Shown: piece after piece, positions 37,473-49,071 of the stretch
How the letters are laid out: each line of letters begins with the position of its first letter
Numbering within the stretch: position 1 is the stretch's first letter
NCBI GenBank assembly: GCA_024811115.1
Contig: JAKOGH010000005.1
Coordinates: 682,001 to 746,000 of the forward strand
Direction: 5' to 3'
From: Terana coerulea
Lineage: Eukaryota > Basidiomycota > Agaricomycetes > Polyporales > Phanerochaetaceae
DNA: 64,000 nucleotides
Notes under the pieces: generated by a model
What the model saw: only the letters and a program-made list of their open reading frames with translations
Told to the model about the DNA's origin: nothing
The model's database searches: none
Made by a program: the position numbers and the translations under genes

Positions 37473-39063
37473 ATGCAAACCCCACGAAGCTCCAGCTCAC
37501 GCATGTCCAAGCCTCGCGCCGAACGTTCAAATTCTTCCTCGTCGTCGTCCTCGAAGATGACGACCAAAGCTCGCAGACCCTCGCTTTCGGGACCCATGAA
37601 CTGGCTAGGCCGGTCCTCCAGCTCAGTAAGCAACCCATACGCGCCCCAGAAACCCGTCCGCATCTCGGAGCCACAACTTCAAAGCGCATTCGACACGATG
37701 GCGCAGCGCAGCGGCTCGTTGGGCATGGGCGCAACCGTCGTGCGCACGCCACAGGAGGCGTTGTCGGGACCGAGCCCTCAGCTGGGTCACAGCGATTTTG
37801 AGGAGAAGGGTGCGGAGTCAGAGCGGGAGTACCTGGCAGAGGAAGACGAGGACGAGGACGAGGCGGTAACCCCATCGCAGTATTCACGGTCTGGCAGCCC
37901 GCCGCTTCCGCCAATCCCTGACGATGACGAGGGCGAGCTTGAGGTCGATGAGACAGCATCGGTCCGATCGAGGGTGTCCACCCCTTCGCGCCCTACGCGC
38001 CCGCCACCGCCACCCCCTGCACTCGAACCATCCACGAGCGCATCCAGCTCGGACTCATCCAACTCCCCGAACACACCGAGCCCGCGCAGGCCCGCCCTTA
38101 AGGTCCTCGACTCTTTCCCTCCCGTACCAGCCCTCCCGATCAACATGCCTGCTTCACCACCTCAGGTTCCTTTCGAACCTATCCTCCTATCGTCGCCGCC
38201 TCACGGGAACGTCGACGCCGCAAAGATTATTGTCTCGTTGGAGACATCCACTGCAACGATTAAGACTACAATGAAGACCCTTATGTCACGCCCGTCTTTG
38301 TTGTTCTCCTACCTCCAGTCGCTACTTCCCTCCCCAAACAGCCCTGTCTCGGAGTCTCCGGGATCCAGGCTCAGCGAAGCCGACAGCTCTTTCCATGCTA
38401 TCTTCCACCAGCATCTTGCTTCCTCGGGCCTTTTGCTCCCAAGCGCTACAACATTGCACATATTCCTGGATAGACCCAGTGCTCCGTGAGTAGAGCCAAC
38501 TACTATGTCTTATATATGTATCTGACAAGCTCAACAGGTATGCGCACATCCTTGCGTATCTCCGTACGCCGTCGTCGACGCCGGAGCACCCTGCCACTCT
38601 CCCGCGGGCCGTACAGCTATTGTCTTCCTCATCGAGCCGTCTGGAGGCTCTCCTGGAGTTGCGGGACGAAGCTCGCTATCTGGAGCTCGAGGAGCTGTAC
38701 AAGCTTTGCACGGACGAGCTGCGCTCACGGCAGAGCCTGGGCCAGACCCGCGCCTCGATGCACGCCCGGGGCACGAGCAACTCTAGCATGAGCGTCGGCT
38801 CCGTCCGCAGCCTTGGTCTCACCGCCTTGCGCGAAGCTACAGAGGAAGAGCACCGCGCAGAATACCTGCCGCCCCTGAAGGAGAAGCGTAGCCGACTTTC
38901 CGGAGACTCTGGGATTGCGTCGAGCAGCTCGAGCCACAGCCCCAGGGGCAGCATTGCCGCCGAAGTTGGCTGGACGTCTCCCGCACCGGGGCTGGCTCAA
39001 CGGTCGAGAAGTCCTAGGAAGTACATCTCGTTGTCGGCCAAGCCGACTGGCGAATGGATCTGA
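37473..39063 (+). CDS. BTB/POZ-domain protein with disordered Ser/Pro-rich N-terminus
   Basis: The first 240 residues are low complexity (Ser runs, acidic EEDEDEDEA, PPPPPP). A BTB/POZ fold follows: AKIIVSLETSTATIKTTMKTL, RPSLLFSYLQSLL, SFHAIFHQHLASSG, HIFLDRPSAPYAHILAYLRTP and RLEALLELRDEARYLELEELYKLC, the arrangement of KCTD/T1-like BTB domains in fungi. A Ser-rich tail ends KPTGEWI. One intron at about 38486-38537 splits the domain. The start may be ATG 37473 or the in-frame ATG at about 37503 (MSKPRAERS). BTB proteins usually oligomerise or bind Cul3, but nothing here shows the partner. Confidence 0.75.
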
Positions 39064-40011
39064 GGATCCTTATTCTTGCAGATCTCTTGACGACTTGTTA
39101 TTACGACCCACCCGTCATGTCACTCATTGCTATTCCCTTGTCGTGTTCACCATGCATCTGTAGTCGTGCTACATCACCGCCTCTCATTCATGTCTTGTAT
39201 CTATAGTCACCTGCTACGTACCACCTACTGTACATTGTATTGCCGCAATGATCATCTTGGTTTCATACACGAATGAAGCACTCCTTATGTTCCGCATAAC
39301 AAGTCAATTTCAATTGACATAGGATGTTGAACTTACTAAACAAGACGCGAGCCGATAGAAGTACAATGTGTTACAAACGCTTCGGTGCCCATAAGTCGTA
39401 GAGCTCCTTGTCTACTGGATCGAAGCAAGAAGTGAGGGCAGGATCAGAGCGTATCAGAACCTTCCTAGTAGGCATTGTCACTGCAATGGGGTTCACACTT
39501 GGTCGGGACGAGAGAGCGCTGTGTAAGGTGGAGTCAAACACGACAGACCCGGTTCCAGTAGCAATAGTTGTTGTAGGCGATGTTTCACCAGGTCTTAGTG
39601 GCGAAGTCTTTTCTATATGTCAGCGGGCTCGAGCATATGGGCGCAGAAGCGTGCTCCCTACTCACACCCGGGCTAGAACGCCAACGATTCCGTAAGTCTG
39701 GGGTTGTAGGCTCGTTAGCAGGGGCTCTCCCTGCAAAGAGTGTCTTCTGTCAGATTCAGAGTAAGTGCAAAATATACATGCACTTGCCTGGAGATGGCGC
39801 GTTGTGACCTGGGGATCTTGACATGCTTGGTTGAGATCAAACTCGAAGTGGCTTAGGGTAAAGTAAAGTCACGGTGAGGGAAACGCGAAAGCGCGTCACG
39901 CCGGCCTAGTCACCCTGTGATACGTGACGTGACAAAACGCGGCGCGAAGCGTGACAGTGCCCGCAGGCGCGAGTAGTGGAAACTATTACTCTTTCCACTA
40001 CCACCACCACT
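39064..40011. other. Intergenic stretch between the BTB gene and VID27
   Basis: 948 bases. Short frames at 39408-39807 lack any domain or codon pattern. The last 200 bases before VID27 should be its promoter; a pyrimidine-rich stretch (39987-40011) precedes the ATG. Confidence 0.35.
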
Positions 40012-42915
40012 ATGAACATCTTCCGAAGCTGTACGTGCTTCATTATCTCAATATTGCTGAAAATTGGTCTAATACTTACTCCTGCAGTGTTTGGGAAAGT
40101 ATGGCGTACGCATACATTCCCGTTTCGCGCAGAATACATCGAAACTGACATCATGCGCGTTATCCGCAGACGATCCAAACGCAGCGGAGGTCGTGAAGAT
40201 ATCAGAGGGACAACTCTACCTTGTTCGGAAGGAGACCATACGCAGCGATAGAGAATGTATGTGAGTGGGCCGACCTACTACTTGCTTTTGAGAAGGATTG
40301 ACGGTGTACGCTTAGATATAACAATGCCATGGCCACAATCCGACGAGTACCCTCCGTGGAGCACAACTTCCAATTAGTTGTAACGTGTGTATACGAAGAA
40401 GAAGACGAGGAATTGCTGGAGGACGAGGACGAAAGTACGTGCGTCGTCCCGCACGTATGCTCTCTTGGCCTCTTCTCAACTTGACCTTCAGCCGATGTGG
40501 AGCGGGTCTTTTTGATCAGCGAAGAGCTGGAATTTCGGATTGGCGAAACGGAAGGAGAGTCAACCTTCATCTGGCGAGACATCGACGGCGACACGAACGA
40601 ATTCTACGAGTTCGTCGCCGGTGGCACCAACGCGCCCACTCGGGCATTCTTCGAGACCTGCATGTATCGGGCAATGTACGAGCGCAAGTATAGGACAAGT
40701 GCCGATAGCACAACGGACGAGGACCTGTCGCAATTCATCTGGCAGTACGTCGCCTGGGAACTCTATTCCTGCCATTGTTCCTAGGATGGGTAACTCATTA
40801 ACACCTGATAATAGGGAGCCGGTCAAGAAAGGAAAGGCCAAGATAACAAGATCCCCCCCTGTTGCCGCTACGGAGGAGCCAGTGGCAACGGAAGACCCTT
40901 ATACCCCTTCCTCATCCCAAGCAACTGCTGCTGATTCAGAACCTCCCTCCTCCTCGCAAGAATCTCAAGAACAATCCCCGGGCATGCCGCCTCCCCTAGA
41001 CCCTGAATACGATGTCCTTGCGACTGTCGAAGCACAGCTGCATCGCTTTAACTTCGAAACCGGTCACTTCGAATTCGAAGGCGAGTCCTATGTACAAGTG
41101 GTTCGCCGCATTGCCAATGGGCCCTTCGACTATTGGCTCGCCGTCTGGATGAATGAAAACAAGCATTTGTTTCATAAGATAGACTCAAATATGACTCCTC
41201 GGTGGAACAGGGTCACCAATTCCATGTGCTGGATTTATACCAGTCCGGCGGGAGTTACGAGCACCTGGACTGTGGCGTTCGATGAGGCTGAAGACTTCGG
41301 GTCATTCCAAGAGCTGTTCACGCAGGTCGTATGGGAAACTCTTCATGGCGAGCCTTGGTCCAAGGCAAAGGTATTGCATGACCACCTGTGTAATTTTCAT
41401 GTTGCTGAACTAGTTTTTAGGGGGACGAACGATCATATGTGATGTCATCAAACTACGACGAGGACGTCGTCATGCGTGATGTTGGGGATGACGAAGACGA
41501 TGAGGAAGATGTCGCTGCTGAGTTAGGTAAGCCTTGTATGCACGAACGTCTAGCTGATACCAATCATCCACTCCCAGACAAAGAGGACGATGAATCAGAG
41601 CCAGAAGAGGAGTACGCTGAGGATCCGGAAGATGCGCCGCCCGCTCTCGGCAAAGGCGAGAAGAACTCCCAGCTCACGGTTGGATACAAGGGAGATCGCT
41701 CATATGTTGTTCGCGGGAACAATATTGGCGTTTTCAGTCATACGGGCGACAATGTGAAGTACTACTCGACTATCAGCAAGATCGCTACACCCAAAGGGAA
41801 AGCATTCAACCCGACTCAGGTGACTATACGCGCTCTCTGCAGCGTCGCTAGGGCTAACAATAATGACTGTATCACTAGGTCATGTTGCACGAGCAAGACA
41901 GCAAGATGGTAGTCATGGACCAAGCCAACCCCAACTCCCTCTTTTCTCTGGACCTCGAGCGAGGCAAGATCGTCGAAGAATGGAAGGTTCATGAGGACGT
42001 GCCAGTCAAGCACATCGCACCTGAATCGAAATTCGCGCAAATGTCGCATGAGCAGACTCTCGTCGGCGCATCCGGCAACGCGCTCTTCCGCATCGACCCT
42101 CGTATTTCGGGCGAGAAGCTTGTCGACAGCCAGTTCAAGCAGTACGTCTCCAAGAACAAGTTCTCGGGCGTCACGACCACGGCATCGGGCAAGCTCGCCG
42201 TCGCGAGCGAGAAGGGCGACATCCGCCTGTTCGACGCGATCGGCAAGAACGCGAAGACGGCGCTGCCGCCGCTCGGCGACCCGATCATGGGTATCGACGT
42301 CACAGCCGACGGGCGCTGGATCGTCGCAACGACGAGGACGTACTTATTGCTCATCGACACCAAGATTGGAGAGGGGCGGTACACCGGCCAGCTTGGTTTC
42401 GACCGCAGCTTCCCCGCCACTGCGAAGCCCATCCCCAGGAGGCTGCAGCTGCGTGCGGAGCATGTCGCATACATGACCAGACCCGTCGAGTTCACTCCAG
42501 CCAGGTAAACGCTTTGTGGTATAATATGGGTACCCTCATGCTAACTCCTTGTGCAGGTTTAACGTCGGTCAGGATATGGAGGAGAATGCGATTGTTACCT
42601 CCACGGGCGAGTATGTTGTGGCATGGGACTTCAAGAAGGTCAAGAAGGGCCTACTCGACAAGTACGAGATCAAGAAGTACGAGGACAACGTCGTGCAAGA
42701 CAACTTCAAGTTCGGCGACGACAAGGAAATCGTGCGTATCCCCACATGGAGCCTTTACTCGTCGGTGTTGACGTCCATCTTTTCAGATTGTCGCCATGGA
42801 GAACAACGTCGTAGCAGTCAACAAGAAGCAACTCAAGAGACCTACGCGTGCATCTCTTGCAACACCTATGAAAGATCTCCGAAGCCGCTCAAACATCGTC
42901 AATAGCCCCTACTGA
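40012..42915 (+). CDS. VID27: VID27-like protein (vacuolar import and degradation)
   Basis: Short first exons give MNIFRS-LFGKVWH-DDPNAAEVVKISEGQLYLVRKE, then NAMATIRRVPSVEHNFQL, acidic EEEDEELLEDEDE and the PH-like middle (ELEFRIGETEGESTFIWRD, GGTNAPTRAFFETCMYRAMYE). The C-terminal WD40-like VID27 domain contains GDRSYVVRGNNIGVF, DQANPNSLFSLDLERGKIVEEW, GVTTTASGKLAVASEKGDIRLFD, GIDVTADGRWIVATT and TSTGEYVVAWDFKKVKKG, ending SRSNIVNSPY. The product was linked in yeast to vacuolar degradation of fructose-1,6-bisphosphatase; its biochemical activity is unclear. A C7 run at 40853-40859 is in frame here. Stop 42913-42915. Confidence 0.92.
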
Positions 42916-43230
42916 TATCTTTTCCTCGTCTGAATGTACACGTCCCCTCTACTATATGTATATTAGCCGTCTGTATGGATTTTGCGATGTAATCTGTTTA
43001 TCATGACACCATTCCGCCATTCCGCTTTGGTGCGCATCGTCGGGCGCGTGAGTGCGCATATACTCAAGTCAAAGCTTACCGACTTTATCTAGGCTCATGC
43101 ATTGCGGCCCGCTACGTTTCCTCAAATAGTCATGCTTCCTGCCTCGTGTGAACTAGCTTTCATGGCTTTGGTATGTCACACTCTTCATCATACAAAGTGG
43201 TAACTAACATAATACACCGGATGCATTTAT
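42916..43230. terminator. Convergent 3' ends of VID27 and amino-acid oxidase 1
   Basis: 315 bases between two converging stop codons, so both 3' UTRs end here. 42940-43010 is AT-rich. No other feature is seen. Confidence 0.4.
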
Positions 43231-45147
43231 TTACAGCATATTTTCTTTAGCAAGAGCAGCCAACTCGAGGAGCGACTCCTTATCCTCCTCATCGGGGATA
43301 TCCCATATGTGCTCAAGAAGGTCCCTCTTCTTCTGCCTTTCTTCGTGAGGAAGCTTGCCAAGCGCGTTCCACACAGCTCTCCACGCCGAGTTGAGCGCGC
43401 CGAGCACCTACGCATGGTGCACCGACGTCGCCTCGCCCGCAATATGCAGCCGCCCGCCGGCCGCAGGGGCCTTCATGCTCGCGAACATGCTGTTCCCCTG
43501 CGTCGGGTTGCCGAACTGGCCGGGCCCGAACAGCGCGAACGCGCCGCGGGCGTTCTTGTCGTTGTGCCAGTTCCAAGCAAAGTGGTCGACGAGGCGGCCC
43601 ATCTTCTCGACAGGCACGCCGTGCAACTGCGAGAGGTTCTGGAGCGTGAGCTCGACGAGTTCCGCATCTGCCTCGGTACCCTTGCCCTGCGCGAGCCCAC
43701 CCATTCGCTGCGCGTCCTGTGCCCAGGTGTAGCTCGCGAGCATCACGCCCGGGACTTTACCCGTCGCGTGGAAACCATATGAGGGATAGACGCATACGCG
43801 GATGGGAATGTCGGTGGACGATATTCCGCCTTTGATGGTCCGGTCGCCCATTACTGCGGGGTCCTCCCACCAACGCGACTCGAACTTCAGCGCGATCTTG
43901 GTCGACGTGTCGTAGTTCAACGATCGGATCGCCTGGCGCTGCATGTACGAGAGGTCGTCTCTCGGTATATCGATCGCGGCGAGGCATCCCAAAGGCACAG
44001 TGCAGATGACCTGGGAGTACGTCTTCTCCACTGTCTTGCCGTCTAAGGTGAGTCTGATCAGTCGTCTGTGCGCAGATTATACAGTTGTCAGGTACGCACT
44101 CAGAGTATATGTCACATTCATCTCATCTGACGACGTCCTACCAATCTTCGTCACACGCGCCCGCGTGATAGGCTTGCTCTTGATCTTGTCCGTCATCTTG
44201 CGCGTGAGGTTGTCCGAACCTCCGTCAATGCAGCGCCAAGGGTAGTCAAAATTCTTCCCGCAAATGCCCGCCTCCGTCGTCGGCGAAGGTGTGCCAAAGT
44301 CCATCGCGTCCATCGTGCTCTCCACGAACGCGTTGTTGTAGAGACCGGTGGCGGACTTTACCGTCTCGAGCCACGCGATGACGGGCTCGGGATAGTGCTT
44401 CTTGCCCGGCTTCGCGCGTTGCATGTACCCGCGCGTAGAGAACGCGTCGAGCTGCGCGAGCTTCGCCCACGCGTCGTCGAACGGCTTGTCCCTGAACTCA
44501 TCCGCGAACGGCTGGAAGATCTCCTTCACGAGCGCGTCCGCGCCCTGGCGCACGTACTCGTCCGGGACTGCGCCGCCCTTCGCTACCGACACGCCGAACA
44601 CGTCCGTGTCGTCCTCTGGGATCGCGTCCGCAGAGTTATGGCGTACGCCGTTGAAGAACTCGACCGTGGTCGGCGCGCTGTATTTGTACTCGATCAGCAG
44701 CCCGTCCTCGTCCATCTTCAGCAGCGCGAAGAGGTCGTCGACGCGTTGCATGAAATCAATCTTGGGGTAACGCATCGCGCCGATGTCGACGTAGTCGTAC
44801 CGCGCAGGGTCGTTGAGCGGTGCGTCGCGTCCCGCGTCGCCGTTGAAACGGTGCGTGAAGATGCGGCCACCGATGCGATCGTTCGCCTCGAGGATCTCGT
44901 ACGGAATATCGAGCGAGTCAAGGATCATCGCGGCGTATAGCCCCGCACATCCGGCCCCGACGATGCAGATCGGGCGCGTCGACGGCGCGTGTTCGGGTTG
45001 ACGGGGTGCGCTCGGCGGTGTTGGCAGCATCGGGCCTGGCTGGTTCATGAGGATGGAGTTGAGGTCATCGATGGTCTCCCGCACGATCCGCTTCGCAGCA
45101 TAGGAGCGCACAGACGTGTGGTTGGGCGAGCGGACGGCGAGAGGCAT
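43231..45147 (-). pseudogene. Flavin amine oxidase / L-amino-acid oxidase-like, copy 1, with a premature stop
   Basis: Reads MPLAVRSPNHTSVRS, then ICIVGAGCAGLYAAMILDS (FAD Rossmann motif), YEILEANDRIGGRIFTHRF, KYSAPTTVEFFNGVRHN, NAFVESTMDAMDFGTPS, the IPRDDLSYMQRQAIRSLNYD substrate region, FESRWWEDPAVMG and GGRLHIAGEATSVHHA, the C-terminal FAD loop. A single intron lies at about 44040-44102. The next codon is TAG (43408-43410 on the plus strand) where copy 2 has TGG (Trp). Beyond it the frame stays perfectly open and conserved (VLGALNSAWRAVWNALGKLP) to a TAA at 43231-43233. The nonsense change would remove about 58 residues. The family oxidises L-amino acids to keto acids, ammonium and H2O2. 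It may be a decaying gene, an allele, or a base-call error. Confidence 0.8.
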
Positions 45148-45914
45148 GTTGGTGCTGCACTTCAGAGGGTGGAGTACTGGTACGCCTCCGTTCATATATG
45201 GGACCTGACTCTTGAGTTGTTCCTGTCAGGTACCCGCCCGAGTACGCACTTCAAGTATGCCCGAAATTTTCAGGCACGTACACATTCCCTGCATCGGCGT
45301 CTGCTGTCACCGACGCAGTGATGAATGGAATGTGTACCTGTACCTGTTCCCGCTGTGTGGCGGGCTTTTTTTCTCGAGCTTGCAACCAGCCTGTGCTATT
45401 CATGGCCACCGGCGATCATGGTTTCCTCCGCGGCGGGGGCGGGCTCCTATGAGGTGCCTTTCTTCTATTCTTCTATTAGGCCTTCACTCTGACTAAGTAC
45501 GTAGGAGACCAAGTACACGGTGACTTCTAGGGCTCCAGGGCATGCACAAAAGACCGAGCGAACTCGTTGTCGCACACCTCTGTGAAGTGGTTACTTGCCT
45601 TCAAGTACGTCATTGTAAGTATTCTAAGTGGGAGCTCACCGCTTGTGTCTAGGTTGACGGGCCTCAGTCTCACTTGCAACACTCGCATAGCTCGGATCTT
45701 CATCGTCTTTATTTGACCTCAAGTCTTAGTTTCCTCACTTCATCGCACCAACAGTGTCCACCTTTCCTTGACGGATTTGAAAATTCTGCCAGCGCACAAC
45801 TCGTTTTCGCAGATTTCACTTCGAATTCGCTACTATTCTGGTACGTTACATGGCATCATCACAGGATACAACACCGTACTAATACAATTGGCTGCTTCTG
45901 GGTCTCGTCGGACT
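45148..45914. other. Intergenic stretch between the two amino-acid oxidase copies
   Basis: 767 bases: promoter of copy 1 at the left end, 3' flank of copy 2 at the right. In-frame codons continue a little upstream of 45147, so the true start of copy 1 could be 45195. No repeat or gene is seen. Confidence 0.35.
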
Positions 45915-47855
45915 TCACAGCACCCCCGCCTCCACCAGTGCCGCCAACTCGAGCAACGCAACCGTGTCCTCCTCGTCCGGGATGCCCCACATCTTCTCGA
46001 GCAGCATCCGCTTCTTTTCTACCTCGTCGGGCTCGAGCTGCCCCAACGCATTCCAGACCGCCCTCCACGCAGAGTTGAGCGCGCCGAGGACCCACGCATG
46101 GTGCGCCGACGTCGCCTCGCCCGCAATATGCAGTCGCCCGCCCGCCGCCGGCGCTCTTCATGCTCGCGAACATGCTGTTCCCGCGATCCGGTGAGCCGAA
46201 CTGGCCGGGCCCGAACAGCGCGAACGCGCCGCGCGCGTACTCGTCGTTGTGCCAGTTGTATGCGAAGTGGTCGACGAGCGGGCCCATGCTCGAGACAGGG
46301 ATGCCGTGCAGCTGGGAGAGGTTGTGGAGCGTGAGCTCGACGAGGCGCTCGTCCGGTGAGGTGCCCTTCCCCTGTGCCAGCCCGCCGACTCGCTGTGCGT
46401 CCTGCGCCCAGGTGTAGCTCGCGAGCATCACGCCCGGGACTTTGCCAGTTGCGTTGAAGCCATACGAGGGGTAGACGCAGACGCGGATGGGGACGTCTGT
46501 GGACGAGACGCCGCCTTTGATGGTCCGGTCGCCCATTACCGCGGGGTCCTCCCACCAACGCGACTCGAACTTGAGCGCAACCTTGGTCGACGTGTCGTAG
46601 TTCAACGATCGGATTGCCTGCCGCTGCATGTACGAGAGGTCGTCCCTCGGGATGTCAATCGCTTCGAGGCAGCCGAGAGGCACAGTACAGATGACTTGGG
46701 AGTACGTCTCCACCACTGTCGTGCCGTCTGCAAGAAGAAGGCCAGCGATGAGCAGAGGCGGTCATCGTGAAATCAGGTGCGTACCTTTCTTTTGATATTC
46801 TACGTTCATCTCTCCTGACCGCGTGCTCGCAATGCTTGTCACGCGCCTCCCAGTGCGCGGCCTGCCATTAACCTGGGCCGTCATCCTGCGCGTGAGGTGG
46901 TCCGCGCCTCCATCGATGCAGTACCATGGGTACTCCGGCTTTGAATTCTTGATACCAGCATCCGTTGTCGCCGAAGATGCCCCGAAATCCATCGCATCCA
47001 TAGTGCTCTCGACAAAGGCGTTGTTGTAGAGCCCAGTAGCGGACTCGAATGTCTCTAGCCACTCAACGACGGTCTCGGGATACTGCTTCTTCTCCAGCAG
47101 GTACCCGCGCGTCGAGAACGGATCTTCGAGCGTCAGCAGCCTCCATGCATCAGGGAACGGCAGTTTCTCGAAAGCCTCGGCGTATGGCCCGAAAATGTCC
47201 TTCATGAGGTTGCTCAAGCCGCGGGCGACGTACTCGTGGGGACCACGCCGCCGTTTTGCTCGGAGACCTCGTAGATATCGACCTCGCCCTCGGGGACGGG
47301 GTCCGAATCGTTATGACGCACGCCGTTGAAGAGCTCGAAGGTGTTCTTGGCGTCGTACTTGTACTCGATCAGCAGCCCGTCATCATCCATCCCCAGCCGC
47401 GTGAACAGGTCGAAGACGCGGTCCATGAACTTGATCTTGGGAAGCGCATCGCGCCGATGTCGACGTAGTCGTACCGCGCGGGGTCGTTGATCGGCGCGTC
47501 GCGCCCTTCGTCGCCGTTGAAGCGGTGCGTGTAGACGCGGCCGCCGATGCGGCCGCTCGCCTCGAGGATCTCGTACGGAATCTCGAGCGAGTCGAGGATC
47601 ATGGCCGCATACAGACCTGCGCACCCGGCGCCGACGATGCAGATCGGGCGCGACTCGGAGGGCCTGCGCCCGGGTACGCGGGGCACGCGGGGAGGGCGGG
47701 GAGGGCGGGGAGGCCCTGGTGGCCCTGGTGGCATCTGTGGCCCCGGGCATAAAGATGGTCTTGAGGTCATCGATGGACTTCTTGACGACTTGCTTCGCCG
47801 CCCTGGAACGCACGGAGGCGTGGTGGGGCGAACGGACGGCAAGAGTGGATTGCAT
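45915..47855 (-). CDS. Flavin amine oxidase / L-amino-acid oxidase-like, copy 2 (frame broken in several places)
   Basis: Clearly paralogous to copy 1. It reads MQSTLAVRSPHHASVRSRAAKQ, ICIVGAGCAGLYAAMILDSLE, RIGGRVYTHRFNGDEG, ELFNGVRHNDSD, NAFVESTMDAMDFGASS, CTVPLGCLEAIDIPRDDL, FESRWWEDPAVMGDR, NSMFASMK, then HHAWVLGALNSAWRAVWNALGQL with the normal Trp, and the stop at 45915-45917. One intron is shared with copy 1 (about 46729-46785). The frame is lost at about 47741-47746, 47439-47441 (G3, expected G4), 47238-47241 (G4, expected G5) and about 46135-46152. Two of these are one-base homopolymer shortfalls. The linker before the FAD motif is expanded into a Pro/Gly-rich stretch by a minisatellite. 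Either an intact gene with assembly errors or a recent pseudogene. Confidence 0.75.
47676..47732. repeat. GC-rich minisatellite coding for a Pro/Gly-rich linker
   Basis: On the plus strand, tandem GGGGAGGGC units (about 47689-47712) are followed by two CCTGGTGGC units (47715-47732). On the coding (minus) strand this gives PPGPPGPPRPPRPPRVPRVP between the N-terminal segment and the FAD motif of oxidase copy 2, a place where copy 1 has only a short linker. Confidence 0.75.
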
Positions 47856-48094
47856 GTTGTCCTGTTATCTCTCGAAGGGGTTGGGGTGATATGTGCGAGG
47901 GATGCATGCCTATAAGTATGGCATAGGGAGGTGCGTCACCGATGCAGGAATGTACCTGGAGAATGGTACTCAAACCAAGGTTTCTGTTTATTGCAGCGGT
48001 GCTTGTGCACTTAGGCCCTGGAATGGTCACTGTATCAGCACTATGTGCCGACCTATTCAATGCGGACTCGGAGTTCATTCATCCTCGTCTTCTC

Positions 48095-48712
48095 CAGATC
48101 CTAGGGTCTTCCGATGCATGGAACATCAAAACGTGCTAAGTTAGCAGGCTCGATACATGTAGTCTCTCCGGCGACCACTTATTCAGAAATCCCGACTATT
48201 ACGATTTCTCTGCGAAGTACGATGCGGTGGTTGTCGACGGGGTCCTAGCAGGTGAGTGGAGCTGTCTGACGCGTATTTTTCTAGTGAGTGTACTGACTCG
48301 GTGTTTATGCCTAGATTTGCTACGGTATCGGAATCCGCGCAAGCAGGGAAGGAGACCCTGGGTTCTCGAGTAGTCCGTGCTCCTCGACCAATTCGGCAGC
48401 TCTACGGTAGATAGACGCTCCCAGTAATGTCTTGCCTTTCACACCTCGGCGACTCCGACTACGGCGTATGTTCTCTCATCGCACGTTTCTGCACGGCTCC
48501 AACTGACCTCTAGGCAGGTGGCCCAACCATAAACCTTGAGAAGCACGGCACGAGGTACACAGTGCTCGATCGCAGCAAGATTGCGGAAAGGGTCTCGAGA
48601 CGCCTGGGATAACGGGACGATCCACACCCCATTTCCGCTGTGGACGCTGCAGTCTGTGCCTTACGGGGTGTGACGCTGGCGGACTACGCGACCGTGCAGC
48701 GGACCGGTCGTC
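48095..48712 (+). pseudogene. Decayed partial copy of the neighbouring sarcosine-oxidase-like gene
   Basis: Collinear with 48960-49800. Matching blocks are the 15-base promoter piece tccgatgcatggaac (48110-48124 and 48973-48987), the first exon (TCTGCGAAGTACGATGCGG, GTTGTCGACGG), the second exon (GCAAGCAGGGAAGGAGACC, TCGGCAGCTCT) and the fourth (CGGCGACTCCGACTACGG). A 3' piece matching the codons for LADYATVQ lies at 48675-48700. The third exon (DLVRMYRTAYTED part) is missing and many small indels and stops destroy the frame. Homology is lost after about 48712. This is a dead tandem duplicate. Confidence 0.8.
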
Positions 48713-49004
48713 GCCGTTTTCCTCAATTTATGAACAACGTCTTTCATCCCCTGCAAATATTACAGACACCTCACCACGCACACCACGACTTCTTGGCAAG
48801 TACGATGGCCCCTGGGGGAGCCCTGGTAGTCGTATACAGCACCCTCACACTCTGGGCACTTCAAGGTGTCGGCCGATCAAACACGCCGTCCATGTAACAC
48901 CGTCATATCCAAGCTCTACAACGTCCAAGGGTCCGACAGATTCCATGCTTCGGAGTCTATTCAGACCTAGGACTCCGATGCATGGAACGCGAACACGTGT
49001 TTGC

Positions 49005-49020
49005 TAGCCAGACTATATAC
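49005..49020 (+). promoter_or_regulatory. TATA-like box of the sarcosine-oxidase-like gene
   Basis: The sequence actatatacc, with tatata at about 49013-49018, lies about 55 bases before ATG 49072. The corresponding place in the decayed copy (48150-48160) reads tcgatacatg, without the TATA. Confidence 0.4.
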
Positions 49021-49071
49021 CCGCAATCCGTACAGCCTCCAGCTCAATGTTACAGCCCTTTCCTACTGGCC

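Noticed and set aside
43231..47855. Repeat-induced point mutation (RIP) acting on the duplicated oxidases
   Set aside because: Only one C-to-T change in CpA context was seen; there is no general excess of TpA in either copy and most differences are not transitions, so RIP is not supported.
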